NCBI GenBank assembly: GCA_005765155.1
Contig: VCCP01000006.1
Span: forward strand, 570,501-634,500
Origin: Zelopaecilomyces penicillatus
Lineage: Eukaryota > Ascomycota > Sordariomycetes > Hypocreales > Pseudodiploosporaceae
Length of the DNA: 64,000 nt
Direction: 5' to 3'
Part shown: positions 31,133 to 41,193 of the stretch, piece after piece
How positions within the stretch are numbered: the first letter of the stretch is position 1
Layout: every line of letters starts with the position of its first letter
Made by a program: the position numbers and the translations under genes
The notes under the pieces: model-generated
Seen by the model: the letters and a program-made list of their open reading frames with translations, nothing else
What the model was told of the DNA's origin: nothing
The model's database searches: none

Positions 31133-32017
31133 ATGTTTTTTCGTTCACTCGTTGCAGCCGCCGCATTAGCCGGATCAGCTACCGCCTGCGCCGGCCATGA
31201 TAACCACTACTCCTTGTCTAAGCGAGCCGACCCTTCACCCCAAACAGATTGGGCGTATGAGACTTCCTTCAACTGGGCTCGCATCAACCCTAGTATGTCG
31301 CAAAAGAAACTTGTCATCCCAACTGACGGAACGACACATTGTTTGCTAACCACACACACTCACCTTCCAGACTATACTCTCTGCCAAACTGGCACACAGC
31401 AATCACCCATTGCGCTCAACCTGAACCAAGGGTTATCTCTAAATCACATCATCGACTTTAACTATAATGGCAACATTACCGGCAACTTCCACAATTGGCA
31501 GTACGGCCCAGCATTCACAGTCGTCAATGAGGACAAGAATTGGGCAAACAACCCTTCCATCACATTTGACAACGAGACTGTCTACCTCAAGGGTTGGCAT
31601 ATCCACACACCTGCCGACCACACCGTCGGTGGAGATCGGTCCAAGGCGGAGCTGCACTTTGTGCACGTCGACGCCAATGGAAAGGAGAGGGCCGTGCTGG
31701 CGTTCCGGCTCGATCCGGGCAATGCCGACAACGCCTTCTTCAGCCAGATCCCCAAGATGATCGGCTGGGAGGAGACAACTGTGCAGCGGGAAATGGGCAT
31801 CGACCACACCTTGGCCCTGCAGAGCGTCCTCTACTTCAACGAGTTCTGGACCTACGAGGGCAGCCTGACGAGCCCTCCTTGCACCGAGGGCATCCGCTGG
31901 TTTGTGGCCCGGCAGATTATGTTTGTTGGCGTGGACCAGATGAGAGCTATTCTTCGTGCCAGCACATACAGCGCACGGGTTGAGCAGGAGGTATGGCAGC
32001 ACAGGATTAACCAGTGA
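31133..32017 (+). CDS. Secreted alpha-class carbonic anhydrase
   Basis: Zinc enzyme interconverting CO2 and bicarbonate, extracellular or cell-wall bound. Exons 31133-31292 and 31371-32017 (78-bp GT-AG intron) give 268 residues. Residues 1-20 (MFFRSLVAAAALAGSATACA) are a signal peptide, followed by a dibasic KR site at about 30-31. Alpha-class hallmarks are present: CQTGTQQSPIALNL near the active-site entrance, the zinc ligands in LKGWHIHTPADH (HxH) and AELHFVH (third His), and YEGSLTSPPCTEGIRWFV with the conserved Thr-containing TSPPCTEG loop. The Cys in LCQTGT and in SPPCTEG would form the usual disulfide. Start choice is fixed by the signal peptide. Fungal alpha enzymes are less widespread than the beta class. 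Confidence 0.95.
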   Translation: MFFRSLVAAAALAGSATACAGHDNHYSLSKRADPSPQTDWAYETSFNWARINPSMSQKKLVIPTDGTTHCLLTTHTHLPDYTLCQTGTQQSPIALNLNQGLSLNHIIDFNYNGNITGNFHNWQYGPAFTVVNEDKNWANNPSITFDNETVYLKGWHIHTPADHTVGGDRSKAELHFVHVDANGKERAVLAFRLDPGNADNAFFSQIPKMIGWEETTVQREMGIDHTLALQSVLYFNEFWTYEGSLTSPPCTEGIRWFVARQIMFVGVDQMRAILRASTYSARVEQEVWQHRINQ

Positions 32018-32850
32018 AGGGTTAAGAGATTTGAGGGAAGTGAATGATGTGTGTGTTTATATATCGGAGTCATTAAGGGTGGATTTTATGTACAAACATG
32101 ATGTGCTGTTATTTAGGAAACGGTTATGGTGCAACGATGAGACGTGTTTGTTTAGATTCGGTTTTGCTAGAACTTGACAGTTGTCAACTTGCCCAAATGA
32201 TTTCATCGATGTGCAAGGGTAGACTTTTAGTCTCAATAAAAAAAGAGTATTCGCACATTCGATATTTGCCATCCGCGTGGTACTCTTGACAACACCATGC
32301 TGTCATATCAGATATATAATGCGTTATACGAAGTTGGGTACCATAGCCAAGCTACAGGCCACAGGGCTAACAGTTACCGGCGATTTCTTATAACAATTGC
32401 TTGTATTACCGCTATTTGCATCTAAAAACACTTCACCCAATCAATCAACCAAGGCAAGGATCTTATTTCATTGACCAGGTCTCCTCTGACAAACAAAAAC
32501 ATGTGTTTGCGGTGCTGTAGGGTAACCCCACAACAATTGCCATGCCGTGTGTCTGCAACGCCGATCCCCGCTGTCAATTACGTAGGCAGCCTGAAGAACC
32601 CGGAACATTTGGTCCATACCAGCCCCACCTTAGGCCGGCTGGTAACGGGCAGTCACCCCTACGTCATCATGGCTCAAGCTCGCTCCTGCCCGTCCACACA
32701 AAGCTTGTTTGTTGAGAGCTTTGCCAGCAGCAGCGACTGGACTGGCTGCCAAATCTCCGATCCTGCCCAACCCAATCCGTGTTCTTGCGCTGCTATGCAG
32801 ATTGGTCTCGACCATCGCCTGGAATGCGTGCGATCTGGGAAAGGGGGTGT

Positions 32851-32883
<33 letters not shown>

Positions 32884-33521
32884 CGGACACTGGAGCTTAA
32901 TTGAGGAGTGACAGGTAGCGATCAATGATGGTACTAACACGGGCAGGCACTTCCAAATTGCAGCTCCCTCCTTACAGCAGTCCACAGCAAGCATTGACGA
33001 GTTGGAGCATGAGCTAGCAGTGCGATAGCAGCACGATAGAGCAGCACAATCAAGGTACTTTCTCCCAAATGTTTGCCCTCGGAGAGTCAGAGCAACATGT
33101 GCAAACAGTGAGTGTAATCGTCATTCCTGGCAAGGCCCGGCCACGTTCTTTCAATGTGGCCTCATCAGCTCCAAAGCCAGGCCATGCACGGGCTGGCGGG
33201 GTTTGCGACAACAGTGACGTGATGGAAAGCCCCAGCCAGCTGCACTTCCAAGCCGTTGCTGAATTTGCCTTGTTTCCATCATTGCCTGGCCTGCATCACT
33301 GCTGCTCCCCGCCTTTCCTCAACTGCCTTTTATTTCTTTTCCTCCATCTCACTTCTCTCTTCCCATCTTCTACTTCCTTCATCCACCATTCACCTAACCT
33401 CCATCCACCATAACCCGCTGTGCTTTTACAAGCGGGCAACAGCCTTTTCTTTGATACCTAGACGAATTGTGACTTCTTCACACACACGTCCAAAGTTCTT
33501 GTCAAACACAGATCCGCCGTC
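32018..33521. other. Intergenic region with poly-G tract and CT-rich leader
   Basis: Contains the 3' flank of the carbonic anhydrase gene, a 33-bp G run (listed separately) and a pyrimidine-rich stretch at about 33300-33420 preceding the Ish1-like gene. Frames across the G run encode only poly-Gly or poly-Pro. No gene supported. Confidence 0.4.
32851..32883. repeat. Poly-G homopolymer of 33 bp
   Basis: An uninterrupted run of about 33 G, preceded by GGGGGTGT. Such a run is prone to slippage and could form a G-quadruplex. Its exact length in the assembly should not be trusted. Confidence 0.9.
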
Positions 33522-35347
33522 ATGTGGCGCCTCAGCACGCTCCTCACTGCTGGTCTCGCCGTCTCAGGCGTGGCCGCAGGCACCTGGTTCCCAGGTAGTA
33601 AATCTGGTGAGTCCATGTCCAATCTTGGCAAGCATTCCACAAGAAGTAGAATTAACCAAGACTACTCTAGTTTACAACAAATGGCATCAGACAGAGCTTG
33701 AGAGATGGCTCGCTGACCAGGGCGTTCCTTATCCCACGCCTGCCGACCGCAAGGATCTGGAATTGCTAGTCGACAAGTATTGGCAAGGTTTCGTAGTTGA
33801 GCCATACAATAGCTGGGATACTGCTCAGCTTTCTGCCTATTTACAGGCGAAGGGCAAAGCCGCACAGGATGGTGCCACAGATGCCAAAGACAGCCTCCTG
33901 TCTCAGGTCAAGGCCAACTGGTACGAGACTGAAGAGAATGCCAACACCGCTTGGTCAAGTGTCCAGGACTGGATTCTCGACACTTGGACAGACTCTCAAA
34001 TCAAGGCATTCTGTGATAAGAATGGAATCCCAGGTAAGATTTACTCAATTCTCCCTGAAAATATATTCATGGATTAGTCTTCTGTGTGACACATACACTG
34101 CAGAATAATAACTAACTTGACTGCTCCTCGATTTAGTTCCCCAACCCCGCCAACGTGACACCATGTTGCAAAAGGCCCGTCAAGCATACGAGTCGTCAGC
34201 AAAGAAGCTTGGTGAAGCTAGTGCCTATCCCGGTGACTGGCTTTATGCCTCCTGGTCTGAGTCTGATCTCAAGGAGTGGCTTGACACCCATGGATTCCCT
34301 GCTCCTCAACCCACCACAAGAGACGCTCTGGTAGCATCTGTTCGCCGCAACTCCCGGCTGGCGTACTTGAAGGCGCAAGAGGAAGCTGCCAGTGCCACAG
34401 CCAGCGCGCGCTCTGCTTACTCAACCCTCACTGACATTATTATCGATGCTTGGGGCGAATCCCAGCTCAAGGAATTCTGCGACAAGAATGGTGTCCCCGT
34501 TCCCCAAGGCACAAAGCTCAACGATCTGCGTGCTCTCGTCAGGAAGCGTCGTGCTGAAATCATGCGCGATACTGTGGCAGATACTGCTGCGTCTGCCTTT
34601 GGTGCCGCTACCTCAAATGTCAAGAGTGAATATGCCAAAGCCACCGATAGCGCCGCGTCTGTTGTGCAAGATACTTTCAACAAAGCTATGAACTTGTGGT
34701 CTGAGAGTCGTCTTAAGTCGTATCTTGACGCTCGTGGTGTCCCGGTTCCCCAGGGCAGTACCGTGGATGAGCTCCGAGCTCTCGTACGCAAGAATGTGCA
34801 CAAGGCTAGCTCAGGCTGGCAGGCGTGGAACTTTGATGACTACACCTATGAGAATTTGAAGGATTACCTTGCGAAGAATGGCAATGCTGCTGCCAAGGCT
34901 GCAGCTAAGAAGAAGGATGCTACGCGAGAAGATCTTGTCAATGCTGCCCAATCTGCGTATTCTTCCGCCTCATCAGCTGGAGGTTCTCAGTATGCTTCTG
35001 CAACAAGCTACCTGGCATCTGTGACTACCGCTGCTGAGCGCAATGCATTTGACTCTTGGTCGGAGACTGATCTCAAAGCATATCTCGATAGCTATGGTGT
35101 CAAGGTTCCACAAGGATCCAAGATTGAAGAGCTCAAGGCGGAAGCCCGAAAGCAGTCAACCTACTTTAAATATGGCACTTCGTCGCCAAGTGAGACTGTT
35201 TTGACCAAGATCGGAGAGTCCGTTAAGGGCGGTTTGGGCTGGATTGCCAGTCAACTCCACTTAGGCAGCGAGGCGGCTAAGGAAAAGGCATCTGAAGCCG
35301 AAGCCGCAGCCAAGGCAAAGGCTGAGAAAGTACGACAGGAGTTGTAA
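33522..35347 (+). CDS. Ish1/Msc1-like repeat protein with signal peptide
   Basis: Stress-related membrane or lumenal protein of the fission-yeast Ish1 / budding-yeast Msc1 family, located at the nuclear envelope and ER in yeasts. Exons 33522-33606, 33671-34033 and 34137-35347, all GT-AG, give 552 residues. Residues 1-20 (MWRLSTLLTAGLAVSGVAAG) form a signal peptide. The rest is an array of about eight LEM/HeH-like helix-extension-helix repeats, for example WTDSQIKAFCDKNGIP, WSESDLKEWLDTHGFPAPQ, WGESQLKEFCDKNGVPVPQ, WSESRLKSYLDARGVPVPQ and WSETDLKAYLDSYGVKVPQ. Ala/Lys-rich linkers separate them, and a highly charged Ala-Lys-Glu C-terminal helix ends in KVRQEL. That final tetrapeptide (RQEL) resembles but does not match a classical HDEL/KDEL retention signal. 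No transmembrane segment is evident beyond the signal. Confidence 0.9.
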
Positions 35348-36244
35348 TTTCTCAACAGTTTACCAACGAGCACATGATACTTGCTAGAGCTCAACATGAA
35401 AGTGACTCCCAGCAACCTTCCCCTGCGCCACATCTGGGAGTGGCAATGATAAAGGGGGATGCAAAAAGGAGGAGATAGGCGAGATTGCCTACAGATGTAT
35501 GATTTGATACCACGCTGGAACGACACTAATTTGCTTTGGAATCGACGCGTTATGAACAATGGGAAATGGAAGGCGACGGAGGCAAGGGGGTTTTATGCTA
35601 AATAGCCAATTCATTGTCAAAACTAAACGAGTCCCGCTATCATTCATTGTGACATGCCTAGTTCAAAATTTTCTCCATACCGATATCCCACAGCACCGTT
35701 ATTCTGGTGCTAAATCATAGGAATGAATAGTGTAGTGCCACTTATCTAGTCAATTCTGTAAATATCTGGTCATCTGGAAATATCTAGGAAATCTCAATTA
35801 ACTTAGGTGAATTGAGGATCTAGTAATGATAGCTATTTGGGGTTTAAGAAGCTTTGCATAGACAAGTGGTGCTACGAATAGTAGAAGTAAGCTAAAATGG
35901 TTGAGTGATTTTTTTTTCTTAGAGCCCATTGCGTTTAATGCCAGGTTATCATTTGTCTTTTTTATTTACATTCCTTTTTCAAAAGGTTATAGACGCCATA
36001 GTTTCCTGCACTGACTTGCCATCTCGCTTCCATAGCCGGAACCAACAATGTTTTCGAGGACGGGGGCGGCATCGATTGCCGTGACGCATTATTTTTGCAT
36101 TCTCGAAATACCGAGTAGGTTCGCTCTCCAGTTCTTCCAAACAGTACATAGCTCGTCCATCAAGCGGGGGTTAAACAACAACAACAACAACCACAAAAAC
36201 AACATAACACCCTTTTTTGCAGCGTAACAGTATATTTGTCCCCA
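35348..36244. other. Convergent 3' intergenic region
   Basis: AT-rich stretch between the stops of the Ish1-like gene and Erb1. It holds a CAACAACAACAACAACAAC microsatellite near 36175-36195 and a T9 run near 35910. No gene seen. Confidence 0.4.
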
Positions 36245-38555
36245 TCATGCCCATAGTCTGCAAGTTCCATCTGCGCCTGCACTCAGACACCAGGGGTGCT
36301 TGGGATGCCAGTCGACGTCCATGACACCCAGTTTGCTGACGACTTTGTGGCCCTTGAGCATTTTGACGGGGACAATGGTGGCGTTCTCCATGAGATCGCT
36401 GACAACCTTGCCGTGGAAGATTTGTAGGGTGCCGTCGTCGCTGGCGTCGGCGAACAAGGGTAGGCTCTTGTGGAAGCGGACGGCGCGGATGGCTTCTGGA
36501 TGGAAACGCATGGTCTTGTAGGGCCGGCTGGATAAATCCAGATCGTGCCAGAGCAGACGGCGATCGTAGGAGCCGACGATGAGGTTGTCACCGCCGGGGT
36601 GGATGTCAATGGAGGAGATCCAGCGGGCGCCGGGCTGGATGACCTTGACGAGTTCCTGGCGCTGCAGATCGTAGCAGCGGATCATGCGCTGGGTGGCGAC
36701 GAAGAAGACGGGCCGGGAAGGATGGAACTGCGCAGTCTGGGGGAGGCCGGGAAGGCGGCGGAAGGGGATCTGGCTCAGGTGTTTGGAGAGTGTGTGGATG
36801 GCGACGGAGCTGCGCTGGCCGGTGGGGGAGACGGTGGAGAGGAAGTCGCCGCGGCGGTGCCAGTTGATGGTCTTGATGTCGGCGCGGACTGTGAGCTTGA
36901 GCAGCACGCCGAGAGCCTCAAGCTTGGCGCCGGGTCGGGCCCATTTCGCGGGAGGTTCTTTCTTGACGCCGTCGGCGGAGATGGATTGTCCTCCGTTGGC
37001 GGCGTAGCCGAAACCGGCGTCTAGCACGTCACGGCTGGCCTGCTCCATGGCATCGCTGACCAGGGGCGGCACCATGAAGAACAAGTCCTCGCCGGCAGCA
37101 GCGGCCAGCACAAAGGTGTCTTTGTTGGGTCGCCACCGGAGAGCGTCGACGGTCTCGTCGGAGCTGAGCTTGGCGACCCATTCCTGATGGCCGTTGAGAG
37201 CCCAGACGCGGACGGTGCCGTCGTCACCACCCGAGGCAACCCACTCGCCATCGGGGCTGAAAGCCACACAGCGGACGCGGCCCTCATGGCCCCTGAAGAT
37301 GGTCTGGCAGACGGTCGGGAATGGACGCAGGTCCTCGGGTCGCGGTAGCTTCGGCAGCAACGAGTTGGGATCGATGTTGAGCCGGTTTTTGCGGATTCGG
37401 GGTGCCAGGTACAGATCCAGACAGCGCTCGAAGCGCTCCTTAACGAACTCGCCGTAGGCGGGGACCTTGCGCAGGGCATCGAACTGCGTTGGCATGTACT
37501 CCTTCTCCCGGTTCTCGTCGTCAGCCTTCTCCCAGGCCTCCCTCTCCTCGGCAGTGGGTAGGTACTCCGGAGGCGGGTTGTAGCTGAGGTCGTAGCCCGG
37601 CGGCGGCAGCTTCGGCGCGGGGATGTGCATGATGTGCTTCTCCTGGGGCTCCTCGTTGGCCCAGACGTCGTAGTACTTCTCCTCCTGCTCATCCACCTCC
37701 TTCTGCTTGTCCTCGGCCGACTTGTACGGCAATATCCTACCGTCCTTGATGGCCCGCACCAGCTTGGCGATGCGCTTGGCCTCGTGTTTTGACGGGACGA
37801 ATCGGCGCTTGGGCTCTGGTGCAGCACTCAGGGGCATCTGCTCTTCTATGCTGGTGAAGTAGGGTACCATGTCCTGTATGAGTTTTCATCATGTTAGCTA
37901 GGAGATCGTCCACAGAAGTTTCAGGGCCAGGTGCTATAAGAACAAGGAGCCCTACCGGATAAGGATCGTAGCCATCTTCGGGCACTTCTTGCATCTGCAG
38001 TTTTCTCAGAAGCTCCATCTCCCCTTTACTCAGGTTCAATGGCTTTCCGGTTTCGGGATCTACCAAACCAGTCCAGCCTTCAGGGAGCTCAATGCTGTCG
38101 AGGAGGGCATCTAGGGCTTCGCCAGCGGCTGGGCGCATGATTCGCTTGCCGTTGATGTCATAACCAATATGCGGGTAAGAGTCGTAGAACGAAAGGGGGA
38201 TGTCGCCAATTGTGTTGGCGGGCCCCTTGGCGTCTGAATCGTCGCTGTCGTACACGGGATCTATCTCTGCGTACTCGTAGCGCTCGCCGCCATTGGCGTC
38301 CTTCACGATCTTGTAGTTAGGTTCGTTTGCGTCGTCCTCCTCCTCGTCATGGTCGTCGCTCCTCGCGTCGGACTCATCGCTACCGTCATCTTCAAGCCCA
38401 GGCTCGCCGCCCTCCTCGACATCCGACTCTTCAAAGTCGCTGCCATCCTCGCTACCAGACAGGACGCCCTCGAGCTCAGCGCCGCCGAACTCGTCCTCGG
38501 ATTCCACCTCTTTGGCGAGCTCCTTCCGTTTTCTTGACGGGTTTGTGGGTGCCAT
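36245..38555 (-). CDS. ERB1: Ribosome biogenesis protein Erb1 (Bop1)
   Basis: WD-repeat component of the Nop7-Erb1-Ytm1 (PeBoW) complex, needed in the nucleolus for 27S pre-rRNA processing and 60S assembly. Exons 38555-37956 and 37873-36245 (82-bp GT-AG intron) give 742 residues. The first ~110 residues are strongly acidic with Ser/Asp/Glu tracts. Then comes the Erb1-specific N-terminal domain: SFYDSYPHIGYDINGKRI, MVPYFTSIEEQMPLS, FVPSKHEAKRIAKLVRAIK, then YDVWANEEP. The C-terminal seven-blade propeller begins at GHEGRVRCVAFSPDGEWVAS and ends GADGTCRLWA at the stop, as usual for the family. The start at 38555 (MAPTNPSRKRKEL) is the first ATG matching family length. Divergent from the acetyltransferase at 39148. 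Confidence 0.96.
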
Positions 38556-39147
38556 TGGATCGACGTTATATGCGTGTGTTTCGCACACGGCGTCGAAAGA
38601 GACGGGGATAATTGCAGTGGAAATTCAAAAGACAGGGCCTTGCAGGCAAAAAGGTCTCGGCCAGGCTTCTCACTGTTGGTGTAGTTTTTTTTTTCTTGGA
38701 GGTTCAGATAAGATAAGAGAAGCTCCACACTCTGGTGCGTCCGTTGCACAGCACCAATCCAGTGGACGAATTGACCCCGCTTCCCCAAAACAGTCTGCCA
38801 CTGGCTTCACAGGGCGCTGTTCAGCAGGCCTGCGGGAGTCTGTAAGGCACCCGACAGTAATTTATGTTACATCTAGCTGTAATCATTCAAATGAATAATG
38901 TTTTAACTATATTCATGATGAAGAAGTGACAAGAACGCATTGAGCACTAGAACGTAGTGATCCTGTAAGCTGAGTCGCTCATCGACTCGGCCATGGCAGT
39001 GACTGTTGACCAAAAGTAGAAATACGAAAAATACGCCATTGGGGCAGATCGCTCGCTACGGTAGGATGAACCAGGAATCGTCCAAATCAATCATCATTTT
39101 CTTTCTTTCTATTTCTTATGATTTAATATCTTGAGTCCCAAAGCGCA
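38556..39147. promoter_or_regulatory. Divergent intergenic region, ERB1 / acetyltransferase
   Basis: 592 bp between divergent start codons, containing an AT-rich zone near 38850-38920. No separate gene seen; it should contain both promoters. Confidence 0.4.
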
Positions 39148-39684
39148 ATGGAGATTCGACGAGCCACGTCCCTCACAAAAGCTGATGTCACTGGCCGGGA
39201 CTTCACTTTTGACATATCATCAGCGGTCGCCAAGCCTTATGACCGCTTAAATGATGATGGTCCAATCTCCATCACTTCTATTGCACCCTTCACTAAAGAC
39301 TACGGCTTTGACGAATCCGAATTTGAAAAGGTCAACGAGCCCGACCATGTTCTGTTCATAGTAGTGCAGGGTAGCGAGGTCTTCGGATACGCTCACGCCT
39401 CCAAAGCATGGAACAACATGGTTCTCCTCGAGTGGATGGCTCTAGACAGAAGTATCCGAGGAATGGGATACGTAAAACGCTTGTTTGAAAAAGTGGTAGA
39501 GTGGGCTCGTGAGCAGAGAGACGTAGCTGGGATCAGGCTGGAATCACAGTCCAACAACATCGCGGCCTGCTATTTTTACAAAAGCTGTGGTTTCCGGTTT
39601 GGTGGCTATGATGAGTTTCTGTACAGGGGTATTCCGGGGCATAAAACGGAGACGGCACTGTTCTGGTATTATATGCTGGATTGA
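39148..39684 (+). CDS. GNAT acetyltransferase, streptothricin-acetyltransferase-like
   Basis: Single-exon protein of 178 residues with a complete GNAT fold. Acetyl-CoA motif A is VLLEWMALDRSIRGMGYVKR followed by LFEKVVEWAREQRD. Motif B is GIRLESQSNNIAACYFYKSC then GFRFGGYDEFLYRGI. This arrangement, especially the RLExQxxNxAAxxFYxxCGF block, is that of streptothricin (nourseothricin) acetyltransferases, which inactivate the antibiotic by acetylating its beta-lysine amine. Length also fits. The N-terminus (MEIRRATSLTKADVTGRDF) fits the family's start. Bacterial antibiotic acetyltransferases of this kind have relatives in many fungi, so the actual substrate is unproven. The intronless state would suit acquisition from bacteria, but short fungal genes often lack introns. 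Confidence 0.85.
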   Translation: MEIRRATSLTKADVTGRDFTFDISSAVAKPYDRLNDDGPISITSIAPFTKDYGFDESEFEKVNEPDHVLFIVVQGSEVFGYAHASKAWNNMVLLEWMALDRSIRGMGYVKRLFEKVVEWAREQRDVAGIRLESQSNNIAACYFYKSCGFRFGGYDEFLYRGIPGHKTETALFWYYMLD

Positions 39685-39912
39685 GGTCAGCGCGACATGG
39701 ATGGATGTTGGACTGTAAGGATCAGAATGTGAGATGCACCAGCTAGATGTCAAAGCCATCAACATGAAATTTAAGAAGCTGTAAAAATTCGAATTACTAT
39801 AGTCGTTTCTCTAAAGTCTCCATAAATGGCCAAAAAACTCCGTGTCCCAAATCCCAGGCTATTGCTCAAGAATATCATTTCCCTTTACCATAACTGAAAT
39901 GAAAACGGTATC

Positions 39913-40309
39913 TCAAACCATGGCATCTATATATAGAAAAAAATTGTCAGTAACAACACTCCTGTAGTTTTTTTTTCTCCTCGGCGATAAACAAAGTTTA
40001 CAACGTACATGCTCGAGCCTCCCACGATTTAAAAGGATCCTTCACGGCCCTGGCTTCCTTCCAAGTCATTTTGCCCACTTTCTTAGGGACTGACGGGATT
40101 GTGCTGGCATCTAAAAATAAAACAAACTGTCAGCTCCTGTGCCCGCCAAAAAAATAAATCTCCACTCCAAGGCCGTTTTGGAGGGGGGGATGGGTCTTAC
40201 CGATATCTTTACAAGACAAGACGGTGCCAGGGGACACCAACGTCACTTCTGAGCTGTTGTCCTGCTTGTAGGGCTTTACAGTCTTGCTTGATGATGATTT
40301 GAAAAACAT
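39913..40309 (-). CDS. Small protein of 74 residues, three exons
   Basis: Exons 40309-40201, 40110-40009 and 39926-39913 join in phase across two GT-AG introns with good signals (GTAAGA...TTTTTAG; GTACGT...ATATAG). The product starts MFFKSSSSKTVKPYKQDNSS, continues EVTLVSPGTVLSCKDIDAST, then PSVPKKVGKMTWKEARAVKD and ends SWEARAYAMV. If the second intron is retained the protein ends ARACTL instead at 39998. The protein is basic and has no signal peptide or membrane segment. I do not recognise the family. Two in-phase introns in so short a frame argue that it is genuine. The 5' leader (40310-40500) is AT/T-rich. Too short and too split for simple ORF detection. Confidence 0.6.
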
Positions 40310-41193
40310 TTTGTGAAAGTCGTGGTTGCCTGTTTTTGATATGGCAGTGTTTTTGGTTTTGTTGTTTTGGTTGAAGTTGGGTTCAAATTAAGCTCAAACA
40401 GTCGAGAAAGGAGATCGTCTAATCGTGTTGGTGATTGGCTTTTGGTTGGAAGTCGTGCAAAGTTTATTCAGTGTTAAACCTTTTCGGTACGGATGGTGCC
40501 GTTGGTGATGAATCTTAAAACTAGATGTGCTTGCTTTGCTTTATATCTTCCTAGGGAATATTTCTTTCTTTCGATTTATAGTTGGCAAACCATGGACTTA
40601 AGTACCCAAGCAGGGAGAGCACGTTTCTGAGGGTCCGTCAATATTGTGAATAAGCGACTCCGGAGTCATTGGGAGTAAGATTCTCGGCCGTTGAGTCACC
40701 GAGTCCGTAGTCTAGATAAGATTTCCAATCAAAATGCGGCACGGGCTCTGTAAAGGCTGTCACAAATTCACGACTGGCGCTTCAATCGAGGCCGAGTTCG
40801 TCATGTCGTATAAGTCGGGCATCGTCAAGATCAGCGACCCATTGGCTCGGTCAGTATTAATCAAGCCACGCGGCCCACTTCAATGTCGGAGTCGGCTTGA
40901 TCGGATTGGTCAGAGTGGGTGCCCACACCGCGGAGTAGAGTTTAGACCCCCCTAGCACAAACCGAAGCCGAAGCCGAAGCCGAGACATTTAAACCGAATT
41001 TATGGATAGTTGAGGAAACTCATGAAATCAACAGTAAGCCTTTGGTCTCGCCGGCACTTTCTTTTACGCCCTTTGCTGTTGACAAGTCGAAATCAGTATG
41101 TTCCCACTTCTCAACCAGTAGAGAGACTCCGTGCGTCTTCAATATCCCCCTTAAGCGCTTTTCTTAATAATTCGTGAAGCAATTATTCAGCAC
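40310..41193. other. Intergenic region with GCCGAA microsatellite
   Basis: Promoter sides of the small gene (minus) and the Zn2Cys6 regulator (plus). A GCCGAA repeat of about four units lies at 40962-40984. No further gene supported. Confidence 0.4.

Noticed and set aside
32471..32911. Frames through the poly-G run (poly-Gly or poly-Pro proteins)
   Set aside because: They owe their length to the homopolymer and show no other coding signal.
36545..37024. Plus-strand frame of 159 codons rich in Gly, Asp and Ala
   Set aside because: Antisense of the GC-rich ERB1 propeller region; no motif of its own.
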